NCBI GenBank assembly: GCA_020849725.1
Contig: JADLAZ010000116.1
Span: 1 to 17,517, forward strand
Length of the DNA: 17,517 nt
Reading direction: 5' to 3'
DNA from: Chloroflexota bacterium
GTDB taxonomy: Bacteria; Chloroflexota; Chloroflexia; Thermomicrobiales; JADLAZ01
Translations under genes and position numbers: made by a program
Part shown: positions 1-7,828 of the stretch, in pieces
Layout: each line of letters begins with the position of its first letter
How positions within the stretch are numbered: the stretch's first letter is position 1
The notes under the pieces: model-generated
What the model was told of the DNA's origin: nothing
Databases searched by the model: none
The model's input: the letters and a program-made list of their open reading frames with translations, nothing else

Positions 1-1
1 C

Positions 2-913
2 GAGCTGGTCGTGTTCGTCGACGACGACTGCTTGCCGACGCCAGGGCTGCTGGCGGCGCACCGGGCGGCGCACGAGGTCGAGGGGCTGGCCGCCATCGGT
101 CGCATCACCTGGCATCCCGACCTCACGGTCACCCCGCTGATGCGCGTGCTGGAGGCCGATACCTACGCCTACACCAACATCGTCGTTCCGTTCGATGCCT
201 CCTTCTTCAGCTACTACACCGGCAACGCCTCGGTCCACCGCGACAGTGCGCTGGCCATCGGTGGCTTCGAAGAGAGCTTTCCCCACTGGCACGAGGACAT
301 CGAGTTTGCCTACCGGCTGCGCCGCCACGGTGTGCGCTTCGTGTTCGCCAGTGACGCCATCGTTCACCACTGGCGCGAGGTCCAGCTGGCGGCGACGCTG
401 GCGGCGCAGCGCGCCAAGGGTCGGGACCTGGTGCGCCTGTTCGACGCCCATCCAGAGCTGCGCCGCTACCTGCCGATCGAGCGCGTGGCTGACCCGGCGG
501 CACACGATGCCTACTTCGGTGTACTCCTGCACCAGGCGCTGTTGGACGGCGTGGCCGAGGGCGTGGCGGCACTGCCGGCCGACGATCCGCTCCTCGCCCG
601 TCTCACTGCCGAGCAGGCGCGCTGGACCGAGCGCCGCGTCGCCGAGCTCCAGGCCGAGGTCAGCGGCCTGGAGACCGAGGTCGCCCGGCTGCGACATGTC
701 GAGGTGGCGCTGGCCACGCTCCAGTCGGAGCAGGCTCGGCTGGAACAGGCGTTTGTGGCGCAGTCGACCTGGGCCGCCGACCTGGAGCGCCGCTTGCGGC
801 GCGGTCCGGCAGCCGGCGCGCGCGCGATCGGTGACGTCGCGCGCGCCGGACTGGCAGCGCTCCTGGCGTTCCGGCGGGGCGGCGCGGCCCCACCGCCGGA
901 TCGGGCCGATTAG
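2..913 (+). CDS. Glycosyltransferase family 2, C-terminal part, with coiled-coil tail (5' truncated by window edge)
   Basis: The frame is open from base 2 and has no start inside the window, so the N-terminal nucleotide-binding half lies upstream. The visible part opens on VVFVDDDC, the strand ending in the DxD-type metal/sugar-nucleotide motif of GT-A enzymes. It continues with GNASVHRD, then GGFEESF and the HEDIEFAYRL block that carries the catalytic-base acidic pair of GT2 family members, and a later HHW. Residues from about 200 to 265 of the fragment form a heptad-rich helix (VAELQAEV, LETEVARLR, LQSEQARLEQ), a predicted coiled coil, followed by an Arg/Ala-rich tail. The likely role is transfer of a sugar from a nucleotide sugar to a cell-surface glycan or lipid acceptor at the inner face of the membrane; the acceptor is unknown. 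The coiled coil may mediate oligomerisation. The stop overlaps the stop of the convergent helicase gene. Confidence 0.85.
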   Translation, partial: ELVVFVDDDCLPTPGLLAAHRAAHEVEGLAAIGRITWHPDLTVTPLMRVLEADTYAYTNIVVPFDASFFSYYTGNASVHRDSALAIGGFEESFPHWHEDIEFAYRLRRHGVRFVFASDAIVHHWREVQLAATLAAQRAKGRDLVRLFDAHPELRRYLPIERVADPAAHDAYFGVLLHQALLDGVAEGVAALPADDPLLARLTAEQARWTERRVAELQAEVSGLETEVARLRHVEVALATLQSEQARLEQAFVAQSTWAADLERRLRRGPAAGARAIGDVARAGLAALLAFRRGGAAPPPDRAD

Positions 914-3900
914 ACGGACGGCTCTGGCGCATCGGCCGGCTCGTTGCCCCAGACTTCCACGGCAATGCCCTCGCGCTGCCCCTGCCAGAGCGATCGATGG
1001 CAGGTCACGCGGAGCAGGCGCTTCCAGAGCTGCGCGTTGACGAACGTCGCCTCGTCGGGACTGAACAGGCTGAAGATCGAGCGCGACGCCACCAGGATCA
1101 TCTTGTGCTTGGCGCGGCTGAGCGCCACGGTCAGCCGGCGCGGGTCGAGCAGGAAGCCGCTCGATGCCAGCAGGTATTCGCGGTCGCTCTCCGTGGCGCT
1201 GACGATGATGACGGTGCGCTCTCCCCCTTGGAACCGCTCGACGGTATCGACGGCCGACCCGACCGTCTCGCCAGTAGCCCCATCCAGGATCGCCAGGTTC
1301 GGTACGGCTGCGCGGAGCGCGGCGCGCTGCGCGCGGTGCGGCACGACCACCCCAATTCCCGCCAGCGCGTCCAGGTTGAACTGAGCCGGATCGGCCAACA
1401 CCTCCAGGACGGGGATGAGCAAGCGCTGCTCGAACTCGTTGCGTGTCTGGCTGTGCTGCTCGTCATGAACGACGACGACAAGCGGGTGGGCCGGGTCGAG
1501 CACGGCCGCAACGAACTCGTCGTCGATCGCCAGCGCCGGCAACTGATCGTGCCGGCGCGAGTAGTAGTTGATGCCATCGTGACGGTAGATGCCCTGGCGC
1601 AGGAACTCGGCCATGTCCGCGTGCAGGCGGAAGCTCTCCGCGAACTTGATCGGCCGCGACGCCACCGGCTGGAGCGCGCTGTAGAGCGACTCGTAGGCGC
1701 GGAATTCCTGGAAGGTGCGGCGCGGCTCCCGCTCCCAGTCGTGCTTGACGATCGGCGGCATCTGGCGAGGATCGCCGACGACAATCACCTGGCTGCCCGG
1801 CCTGACCGCCATCGCCGCCATTATCGCCTCGGGCAGGCTCATCTGCGACGCCTCATCCAGCACCAGGCAGTGCGCGAAGCCGCGGCCATGCAACTGATTG
1901 TCAAACCGGTCCTTGATCAGGCGATAAATGCCGGCTGGCGCGTCGCCAATGACGGCGTACGGCTCGCCGGCGAAGCGGTTGTAGGCGCGCGGGCTACCCT
2001 TGGGCTGCTCTCGGTCCACCGGCACGCCGGTGATGCCGGCCGGCGGCTGGTCCCGCGGCCGGAACCGGTAGATCGGCGCCGCCAGCAGCCGCTCGTCGAA
2101 GTGCTGACCGAACAGGTCGGGATGCGCGTCACGCGCACGCACCAGGATGTCGCGCACCAGGAGGACATTGTGCAGCAGCACGTCCGTCGCGGCGTGCGTC
2201 TTGCAGGACATCACCACGCGATACTCCTGGCCGGCAGCCAGTGCGCCCTGCATGCGCGCCAGCACGGCGAAGGCCGTCGCGTAGCTCTTGCCAGTGCCGG
2301 GCGGCCCCTGCACCAGTACGATCGGCTCGTGGCCGGCGTCGCCGATGTACTCCTCCTTGCTGGTCTCGAAGCCGTGCAACGCGCCAGCGTCCTTGAGGGC
2401 CCGCAGGCCGGAAAGAAAGCGCGCCTGGCCCGCGCGCGCGGCATCCGGCCAGTCGACCGGCGCAGCCGGGCGCGCGGCCAGGCGATCGTAGAGCACGTTC
2501 AGGTCGGTCAGTCCGGCCGCTTCCCGCTGGCGCAGCTCGTCGATCACTCGCTCGCAGAAGTAGGCCATCCAACTGTTCGGGTCCGAGTCGAGCGTGTAGC
2601 GCTCGCCGTCGACCAGCGGCTCGTCCGGCCGGGACCGGAACACATACCCGTGTGCGTTCTTGGGTGCAAACACGGCCCGAAACTCGACGACGGCATGCGC
2701 CGCGATGGCGTGACCGGCAGCATCGCACTCGATGTCGAGGTCGATCAGCTTGGCTCGCTCGCCATAGAGCAGCTGGCGCACGGTTGGCGTAAACGGCTGG
2801 CGCTCGGCGACCGGCAGGCGGGTGTCGACCGTCTCCCGTGGATAGAAGATCACCTGGTCATCCACCCGTAGATCGCTCAGGTTGAGCATTTCATCCAGGG
2901 AGCAGTCGACCCCGCTCGTCTCAATGCGCAGACGGACGGTGAGACCGTTGTGGTCCCACTTGGACTGGTCTTTCTGCTCCTTGGTCAGCTCGCCGCCGGA
3001 CGTAGCCACCATCTCCGCGCGCAGCTCGGCTCGGCGGGCGTGCTCGCGGTTGGCGGCGACGATCTCCGGTGGCTGGTCCACCTCCAAATAGCGCACGGTC
3101 AGCGTGGCGCCCATCAGCACTCGCCGCTCGGGCGCGACCTGGCGGATGCGCTTCCATTCGCCCAGTTCGACGTGGCGCTCGATGGTCACGAACTCGTGCA
3201 GCGCGCCGGCCAGCGTGCGCGCTCGCTCGTCGAACTGGCTCAGGTCTGGCAGCCGAAAGCCGCGCTGCTCGGTGCGGTCGTTGCCTTTGAACTGAGCGGC
3301 GATGTGCTCCAGCGCTGTCAGACGCCGCCCTTCGAAGGCCACGATGTCCCGCGGCGTGACGCCCTGGAACGGCGCGATCGCCTCGGTGCTGTCCGGCGAC
3401 GCCGCCAGTTCCCCCCAGGCGGCGTAGGCGTACTCGAGCGGAATGGCGCTGCTGTAGCGAGCGCGGCTGGTGAAGTAGGTCGGCGCGCCACTCGCGCGCT
3501 CCAAGCGACCGCGCGCGTCGAACAGGCGGAAGCGGAACCGCTCGCGGAAGGGGATTGGGCCGGCATCCCAGTCGAACTTCAAGTAGCTCGCGATCTCGTG
3601 CAGCGACGGGCACAGGACCGGATACAGCTTCTGGTCGCGCAACTCCTGGCTCAGGAAGCTGGCGATAGGCGAGTCGAAGGCCGCGAGCTGGGTCACGAAG
3701 TCGAACAGGGGCGTTGCGCCGAGAATGGCGTTCAGGTGGCGAGCCAGGCCGTCGAGCAGCGCCTGCTGCTCCTGGCGATCGTAGAAGATCAGATGGATCG
3801 GCGCCACCGACTCGCCGGCAGGGTCGGGCGCCGCGACCTCGACAACGGCGCGCAGCACATCCTGCACCCAGGCGGTAACTAGCCGCTCCTCCCGCTCGTC

Positions 3901-5301
3901 GTCGGCCGGTGGCGCCTCGGCCAGATGGACGATCGTCCGTCGCCGAGCCGGTGCGGGTGCGCCCTGCTCGCAGCCGACGACCAGCGCGCCGAGGAGATAG
4001 AGACGGTCGTGGAGGTGATCGTGCTGAGCGTCGATGTAGACACGCACCAGGTTCGGATTGCGCTCGGCCGTGACCGACGGCAGCGAGCCATGGCCAGCCG
4101 GCCGCCGGAGGGCCGGCATCGGGAGGCGCTCGCCGATCATCGCCAGGTGCCGGCGGGCGCGGACGATCAACTCGTCCAGGCGCGGACCGACCGGCGGTGT
4201 GGCCGCGATCTGACGCACCGTCGCCTCATGGCCGGGCGCGGGCGTCAGCGTGCCGCCGCCATTGCCGGCGACCGGTTGAACATCTTTGATCCGTGCCAGA
4301 TCGTGGACGGTGCGCAGGCCGGCCCGCTGCAGCACGCTCTTGTCACTGGCGGAGAGATACGGTAGGAGTGACAGGTCGTCCCACTCCGCCGCCCATTTCA
4401 GGCAGAATGCGTTGTAGAGGCAGCCATCGCACCGGGCTGACAGGTGAAATGGCACATCAGCGAACGGCATCGCCGCCACCTGGCACACCAGTGCCGCCGG
4501 GCCGACCAGCAGATCGTTCACCTCGGCCAGGTAGTCGTCGCCATCAACCACGATGTCCAGCAACGCGTCGGTCGTCCCGAGCAGCGCCCCGGCCACCGCG
4601 CGCTGCACTGCCTCCAGTTGCACCAGTTCCGGCCGGAGGGCGACCGCGCCGGCATGCGCGCTGCCGCGGTAGGCGATGGCGGTGCGGGTCGCCCCGCTCA
4701 CGCCCGCCTCGCCCAGCAACCGGTCGAGCATCGCCTGGTAGAAGGCTACCTGCAATCGGTGCTCAGTCCGGACAGCGCGCGAGCTTTTCATGTCCACGAT
4801 CAGGAGGTCCAGCCCGCCGTCCGCAGCGCGCTCGATGCGCAACAGGTCGAGATCGCCGCGCAGGCGCCAGCCGTCCAGCTCTACCTCCAGACGCGGCTGC
4901 AGCACCACCGACACCGCGCCGGCGGGCAGCCGCCGCGCCAGCTCCAGCACCGCCTCGTTGTTGGCCGGCCGCGACGGGCCGCCACGCCCGCCGGAGCGGA
5001 AGTCGTGCACGGGATAGCGCTGCTCCACCGCACTGGCCACCATCGCCTCGAATGCCAGTCCCGACCGGGTCAGGAGCGGCGGCATCTCTTGGGGAAAGGC
5101 GCCGTAGCGGCGCAAGAAGCCGAGCCCGGCGGCTCGCTCGTGCAGCCGCAGCCGCAGGTAGCGTCGGCACTGACCCAGGCGAATGAACTGGGCGATGTCG
5201 GTGGGCGAGAGATGACGAGCAGTCGCGGTCGCGTCATCGCTCAACAGACCAGCCAGCGCGTCCGGCCGGCTGCTGCTCGTCCGCGATGCCGGATGTGGCA
5301 C
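910..5301 (-). CDS. Dna2-like fusion: TM0106-type RecB-like Fe-S nuclease plus UPF1-like SF1B helicase
   Basis: This 1463-aa cytoplasmic protein has three parts. Residues about 35-300 are a PD-(D/E)XK nuclease: GDLDLL, then IVDMKSS (the D-x-K of the active site, near residue 170), then QVAFYQ. An Fe-S staple is formed by a Cys near residue 44 (LGQCRRYL) and CDGCLYNAFC near 290, as in Cas4, AddB and Dna2. The middle (about 430-950) holds an RNase H-like segment without the DxE metal pair, and beta-rich regions. The C-terminal third is an SF1B helicase: Walker A GPPGTGKS near 1000, DEAS near 1150, GDPRQMPP, TVERFQGGER and LTVALSRAKHK near 1397. It is expected to unwind and cleave DNA ends or flaps in repair; an anti-phage role is possible but unsupported by neighbours. 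The GTG at 5301 is chosen because GGAGGAATT precedes it by 7 nt. The longer open frame to 5538 has no such site and would overlap the divergent aminotransferase gene. Confidence 0.87.
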   Translation of the reverse strand: MPHPASRTSSSRPDALAGLLSDDATATARHLSPTDIAQFIRLGQCRRYLRLRLHERAAGLGFLRRYGAFPQEMPPLLTRSGLAFEAMVASAVEQRYPVHDFRSGGRGGPSRPANNEAVLELARRLPAGAVSVVLQPRLEVELDGWRLRGDLDLLRIERAADGGLDLLIVDMKSSRAVRTEHRLQVAFYQAMLDRLLGEAGVSGATRTAIAYRGSAHAGAVALRPELVQLEAVQRAVAGALLGTTDALLDIVVDGDDYLAEVNDLLVGPAALVCQVAAMPFADVPFHLSARCDGCLYNAFCLKWAAEWDDLSLLPYLSASDKSVLQRAGLRTVHDLARIKDVQPVAGNGGGTLTPAPGHEATVRQIAATPPVGPRLDELIVRARRHLAMIGERLPMPALRRPAGHGSLPSVTAERNPNLVRVYIDAQHDHLHDRLYLLGALVVGCEQGAPAPARRRTIVHLAEAPPADDEREERLVTAWVQDVLRAVVEVAAPDPAGESVAPIHLIFYDRQEQQALLDGLARHLNAILGATPLFDFVTQLAAFDSPIASFLSQELRDQKLYPVLCPSLHEIASYLKFDWDAGPIPFRERFRFRLFDARGRLERASGAPTYFTSRARYSSAIPLEYAYAAWGELAASPDSTEAIAPFQGVTPRDIVAFEGRRLTALEHIAAQFKGNDRTEQRGFRLPDLSQFDERARTLAGALHEFVTIERHVELGEWKRIRQVAPERRVLMGATLTVRYLEVDQPPEIVAANREHARRAELRAEMVATSGGELTKEQKDQSKWDHNGLTVRLRIETSGVDCSLDEMLNLSDLRVDDQVIFYPRETVDTRLPVAERQPFTPTVRQLLYGERAKLIDLDIECDAAGHAIAAHAVVEFRAVFAPKNAHGYVFRSRPDEPLVDGERYTLDSDPNSWMAYFCERVIDELRQREAAGLTDLNVLYDRLAARPAAPVDWPDAARAGQARFLSGLRALKDAGALHGFETSKEEYIGDAGHEPIVLVQGPPGTGKSYATAFAVLARMQGALAAGQEYRVVMSCKTHAATDVLLHNVLLVRDILVRARDAHPDLFGQHFDERLLAAPIYRFRPRDQPPAGITGVPVDREQPKGSPRAYNRFAGEPYAVIGDAPAGIYRLIKDRFDNQLHGRGFAHCLVLDEASQMSLPEAIMAAMAVRPGSQVIVVGDPRQMPPIVKHDWEREPRRTFQEFRAYESLYSALQPVASRPIKFAESFRLHADMAEFLRQGIYRHDGINYYSRRHDQLPALAIDDEFVAAVLDPAHPLVVVVHDEQHSQTRNEFEQRLLIPVLEVLADPAQFNLDALAGIGVVVPHRAQRAALRAAVPNLAILDGATGETVGSAVDTVERFQGGERTVIIVSATESDREYLLASSGFLLDPRRLTVALSRAKHKMILVASRSIFSLFSPDEATFVNAQLWKRLLRVTCHRSLWQGQREGIAVEVWGNEPADAPEPSV

Positions 5302-5455
5302 GTCAATTCCTCCGAGTAGCTGACGGTCTGGGCAGCAATGATACCGCGAGGCCACCGCGGGCGCCAGTGGCTTTCGCCGTACCGCCGCGCTGTGGTAGGC
5401 TCCATCACCAGAACGCTGAATGACGACGGTAGGACGGGGCAGTGGAGGGACACGC
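5302..5455. promoter_or_regulatory. Divergent intergenic region between helicase and aminotransferase genes
   Basis: These 154 bases must hold the promoters of both divergent transcription units. I see ribosome binding sites at both ends, but no convincing -35/-10 pair. The best forward -10-like element is TAGGCT near 5396, without a good -35. No obvious operator palindrome is present. Confidence 0.5.
5305..5313 (-). promoter_or_regulatory. Ribosome binding site deciding the helicase start
   Basis: On the minus strand GGAGGAATT lies here, with GGAGG 7 nt ahead of the GTG codon at 5301. It is a near-perfect Shine-Dalgarno match and fixes the start well inside an open frame that continues 237 nt further upstream. 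The protein therefore begins VPHPASRTSS and is 79 residues shorter than the maximal open frame. Confidence 0.8.
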
Positions 5456-6784
5456 ATGGCCAGCAGGGCGACGATAGACCTGTACGAGCGGGCGCAGCGC
5501 GTGCTGCCGGGCGGCGTCACGGCGGCGGCGCGTGCCAATGCGGCGCTCGGCCATCCGCTCTATGTGTCGCGCGCGCAGGGGGCGTACGTCTACGACCTTG
5601 ACGGGCGCGAGTTGATCGACGCCTGCACATCGAACGGTGGCACGCTCCTTGGCCACGGCCATCCGGCAGTGGTGGCGGCCGTCGCCGACGCCGCCCGGCT
5701 CGGCTTCGCCACCGCCTACGATGGCGAGCCGCAGGTGCGACTGGCCGAGCGGCTGGTGGCGCAGATCCCCTGCTTCGAGATGGTGCGCTTCACGACGACC
5801 GGCACCGAGGCAACGATGTACGTCGTTCGCATTGCCCGCGTCGCTACCGGCCGCGCCAGGGTGATGAAGTTCGAGGGCCACTTCCACGGCTTCAACGACC
5901 CGCTCGCCTTCAGCTTCTGGCCGACGGCACGGGAGGGCGGCCCGGCCGAGGCGCCGGTGGCGCGACCAGAGACCGGCGGCCTGCCGGCGCACGCAGACGA
6001 GGGCATCGTCATCGCGCCGTTCAACGACACAGCCGCCTTCCTTCACCTGCTCGACCAGCACGGCGATGACCTGGCTGCCGTGATCATGGAGCCGATCAAC
6101 TACGACAGTGGCGCCATCCTGCCCGACCCGACCTTCCTCCAGACGGTGCGCGCCGAGACGGCTCGCCGGGGGATCGTCCTGATCTTCGACGAGATCCTGT
6201 CGGGCTATCGCACCGGCCCGGACGGCGGCCAGGGCTACCTGGGCGTGACGCCCGACCTGGCAACGCTGGGCAAGGCTGTCGGCGGTGGCGTGCCGCTGAG
6301 CGTCTTCGGTGGTCGGCGTGACCTGATGTCGGTCGTCGCGCCGCTCGGTCGCGCGGTCCACACCGGCACCTACAATGCCCACCTCATCCAGATGCTGGCG
6401 GCGCACGCCTTTCTCGACGTCATCGAGGAACCGGCGTTCTTTCCCTCCCTGATCGGTCTGCACGAGCGTCTCTACAGCGGCCTGCGCCAGGCGTTTGCTG
6501 CCGCCGGCTTGCCGGTGCGGGTGCAGGGCGTCGGCGCACGGTTCGCGCTGTACTTCGGCCTGGACCCGGCCGTGGATGTGACGACCTACCGTCAGGCAAT
6601 GGGCTGGGATCGCGCGATGATGAACGCCTTCTGCCGGGAGATGGACCAGCGCTGCGTCTACGTCAACCCCGCCTGGCATCATGGCCTGTCGGCCATGCAC
6701 GAGGCGGCGCACGTCGACCGCATCGTCGAGGCGGCGGCGGCGAGCGCGCGAGCGCTGATGCAGGCGCCGGCCGTCGCGCCGTAG
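5456..6784 (+). CDS. Class-III PLP-dependent aminotransferase / glutamate-1-semialdehyde aminomutase-like protein
   Basis: This 442-aa protein is full length for fold-type I class-III enzymes. TTGTEATMY near residue 115 is the phosphate-binding turn, KFEGHFHG follows as in aminomutases, IFDEILSGYR near 244 supplies the Asp that pairs with the pyridine nitrogen, and TLGKAVGGG carries the Schiff-base lysine (about K272). HTGTYNAH supplies the phosphate-binding Thr from the other subunit. The layout resembles HemL, but the HemL-typical EPVAGNMG block is replaced by MEPINYDSG, so heme synthesis is unlikely. An amino-transfer or amino-shift on a small acid or amine is more probable. The ATG at 5456 is chosen over 5420 because GGAGGG lies 6 nt ahead of it. 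The gene leads an operon: the next gene begins 26 nt after its stop. Substrate unknown. Confidence 0.88.
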   Translation: MASRATIDLYERAQRVLPGGVTAAARANAALGHPLYVSRAQGAYVYDLDGRELIDACTSNGGTLLGHGHPAVVAAVADAARLGFATAYDGEPQVRLAERLVAQIPCFEMVRFTTTGTEATMYVVRIARVATGRARVMKFEGHFHGFNDPLAFSFWPTAREGGPAEAPVARPETGGLPAHADEGIVIAPFNDTAAFLHLLDQHGDDLAAVIMEPINYDSGAILPDPTFLQTVRAETARRGIVLIFDEILSGYRTGPDGGQGYLGVTPDLATLGKAVGGGVPLSVFGGRRDLMSVVAPLGRAVHTGTYNAHLIQMLAAHAFLDVIEEPAFFPSLIGLHERLYSGLRQAFAAAGLPVRVQGVGARFALYFGLDPAVDVTTYRQAMGWDRAMMNAFCREMDQRCVYVNPAWHHGLSAMHEAAHVDRIVEAAAASARALMQAPAVAP

Positions 6785-6810
6785 CCGACGGTCGTTGCCA
6801 GGAGCCAACC

Positions 6811-7794
6811 GTGCCGGCCTTTCGTGTGGTCGTGACCGACAACGCCTTCGCGCCGCTGGACGTGGAGCGGGCTATCCTCGAGCCACTCGGCTGCGAGGTC
6901 GTGTTCCAGCCGTGCGTGACAGAAGACGACGTCTTCACCGCGACGGCCGGCGCCGACGCCATCCTCTGCGATGCCGCGCCGATGACGGCGCGCGTATTGG
7001 ACGGCGCGCCGCGCCTGCGCGTGATCGCTGAGTATGGCGCGGGCTACGACAACATCGACGTGGCCGCCGCGACGGCACGCGGCATCTGGGTGGCGCACGT
7101 GCCCGACTACTGCACGGCCGAGGTCGCCGATCACACCATGACACTGCTGCTGGCGCTGAGCCGGCGCGTGGTCGCGCTGGATGCCGGCCTGCGCGCCGGC
7201 CACTGGGGCGCGCGCCAGGCCGGCCCGATCCACCGGTTGGGTGGCCGGACGCTCGGCCTGGTCGGTTTCGGTCGCACCGCCCGGGCCGTCGCGCGCCGGG
7301 CGCTGGCGCACGAGTTGCGCGTCGTCGCCGGGTCGCGCACGGCGCCGGCGAGCGATCTGGCGGCAGCCAGCGTCGCCAGCGTGACGCTTGACACGCTGTT
7401 CAGCACGGCAGATATCGTGTCGCTGCATGTAGCGGCGACGCCTGACACGCACCGACTGGTCGACCGCGCGCGGCTGGCGCTGCTGCCGCCGGGTGCGCTG
7501 CTGATCAACACCAGCCGCGGAGCGCTGGTCGATGAAGCGGCCGTGACCGCGGCGCTAGCTACCGGCCGGCTGGCCGGGGCAGCCCTGGACGTGTTCGAGC
7601 GCGAGCCGCTGGCAGCCGACAGCCCGCTGCTGGCGCTCCCGAACGTGATCGTGACGCCGCATGCCGCCTTTTACAGCGAGGAAGCGATCATCGATCTCCA
7701 GAGGCGCGCGGCGGCCAACGTCGCGGCCGTGCTGGCGGGCGAGCCACCGCTGACGCCAGTCAACGACGTGCGGGCATGGCACACTCGACAGTAG
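6811..7794 (+). CDS. CtBP-type D-isomer-specific 2-hydroxyacid dehydrogenase
   Basis: This 327-aa protein reversibly oxidises a D-2-hydroxyacid to the 2-ketoacid with a nicotinamide cofactor. The catalytic triad is complete: R236 (NTSRGALVDE), E265 (FEREPL) and H284 (TPHAAFYSEE). The block VPDYCTAEVADH is typical of the C-terminal-binding-protein branch. The Rossmann motif reads GFGRTA near residue 152, so the third glycine is alanine. The strand after it ends VVAGSRT, with Ser-Arg where NAD-dependent members have an Asp; this resembles glyoxylate/hydroxypyruvate reductases that use NADPH, so NADP(H) preference is inferred. The start is GTG at 6811, with AGGAG at 6801-6805. It lies between the aminotransferase and the SDR and is probably co-transcribed with both. 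Confidence 0.9.
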   Translation: MPAFRVVVTDNAFAPLDVERAILEPLGCEVVFQPCVTEDDVFTATAGADAILCDAAPMTARVLDGAPRLRVIAEYGAGYDNIDVAAATARGIWVAHVPDYCTAEVADHTMTLLLALSRRVVALDAGLRAGHWGARQAGPIHRLGGRTLGLVGFGRTARAVARRALAHELRVVAGSRTAPASDLAAASVASVTLDTLFSTADIVSLHVAATPDTHRLVDRARLALLPPGALLINTSRGALVDEAAVTAALATGRLAGAALDVFEREPLAADSPLLALPNVIVTPHAAFYSEEAIIDLQRRAAANVAAVLAGEPPLTPVNDVRAWHTRQ

Positions 7795-7828
7795 TGGAAA
7801 ACAAGATGCGATCGGAAAGGACTGAGCG

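Noticed and set aside
997..2871. A 624-codon forward open frame antisense to the helicase gene
   Set aside because: It mirrors the helicase reading frame in high-GC DNA. Its translation is rich in Arg/His/Ala/Gln with no recognisable domain, while the minus strand has intact helicase motifs throughout.
910..5301. Calling the helicase-nuclease gene an anti-phage defence system
   Set aside because: The domain set is compatible with defence, but its neighbours are a glycosyltransferase and metabolic genes, not defence genes, so repair or replication is an equally good reading.
5302..5538. 79-residue N-terminal extension of the helicase
   Set aside because: It lacks a ribosome binding site, would overlap the divergent aminotransferase start, and reads like non-coding sequence. 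The GTG at 5301 has a near-ideal GGAGGAATT.
5456..6784. Naming the PLP enzyme hemL
   Set aside because: The HemL-typical EPVAGNMG block is replaced by MEPINYDSG and no heme gene is nearby.
5405..6808. A 467-codon minus-strand open frame over the aminotransferase gene
   Set aside because: The plus strand has clear PLP-enzyme motifs; the antisense translation is low-complexity and has no domain signal. Such mirror frames are common in GC-rich genes.
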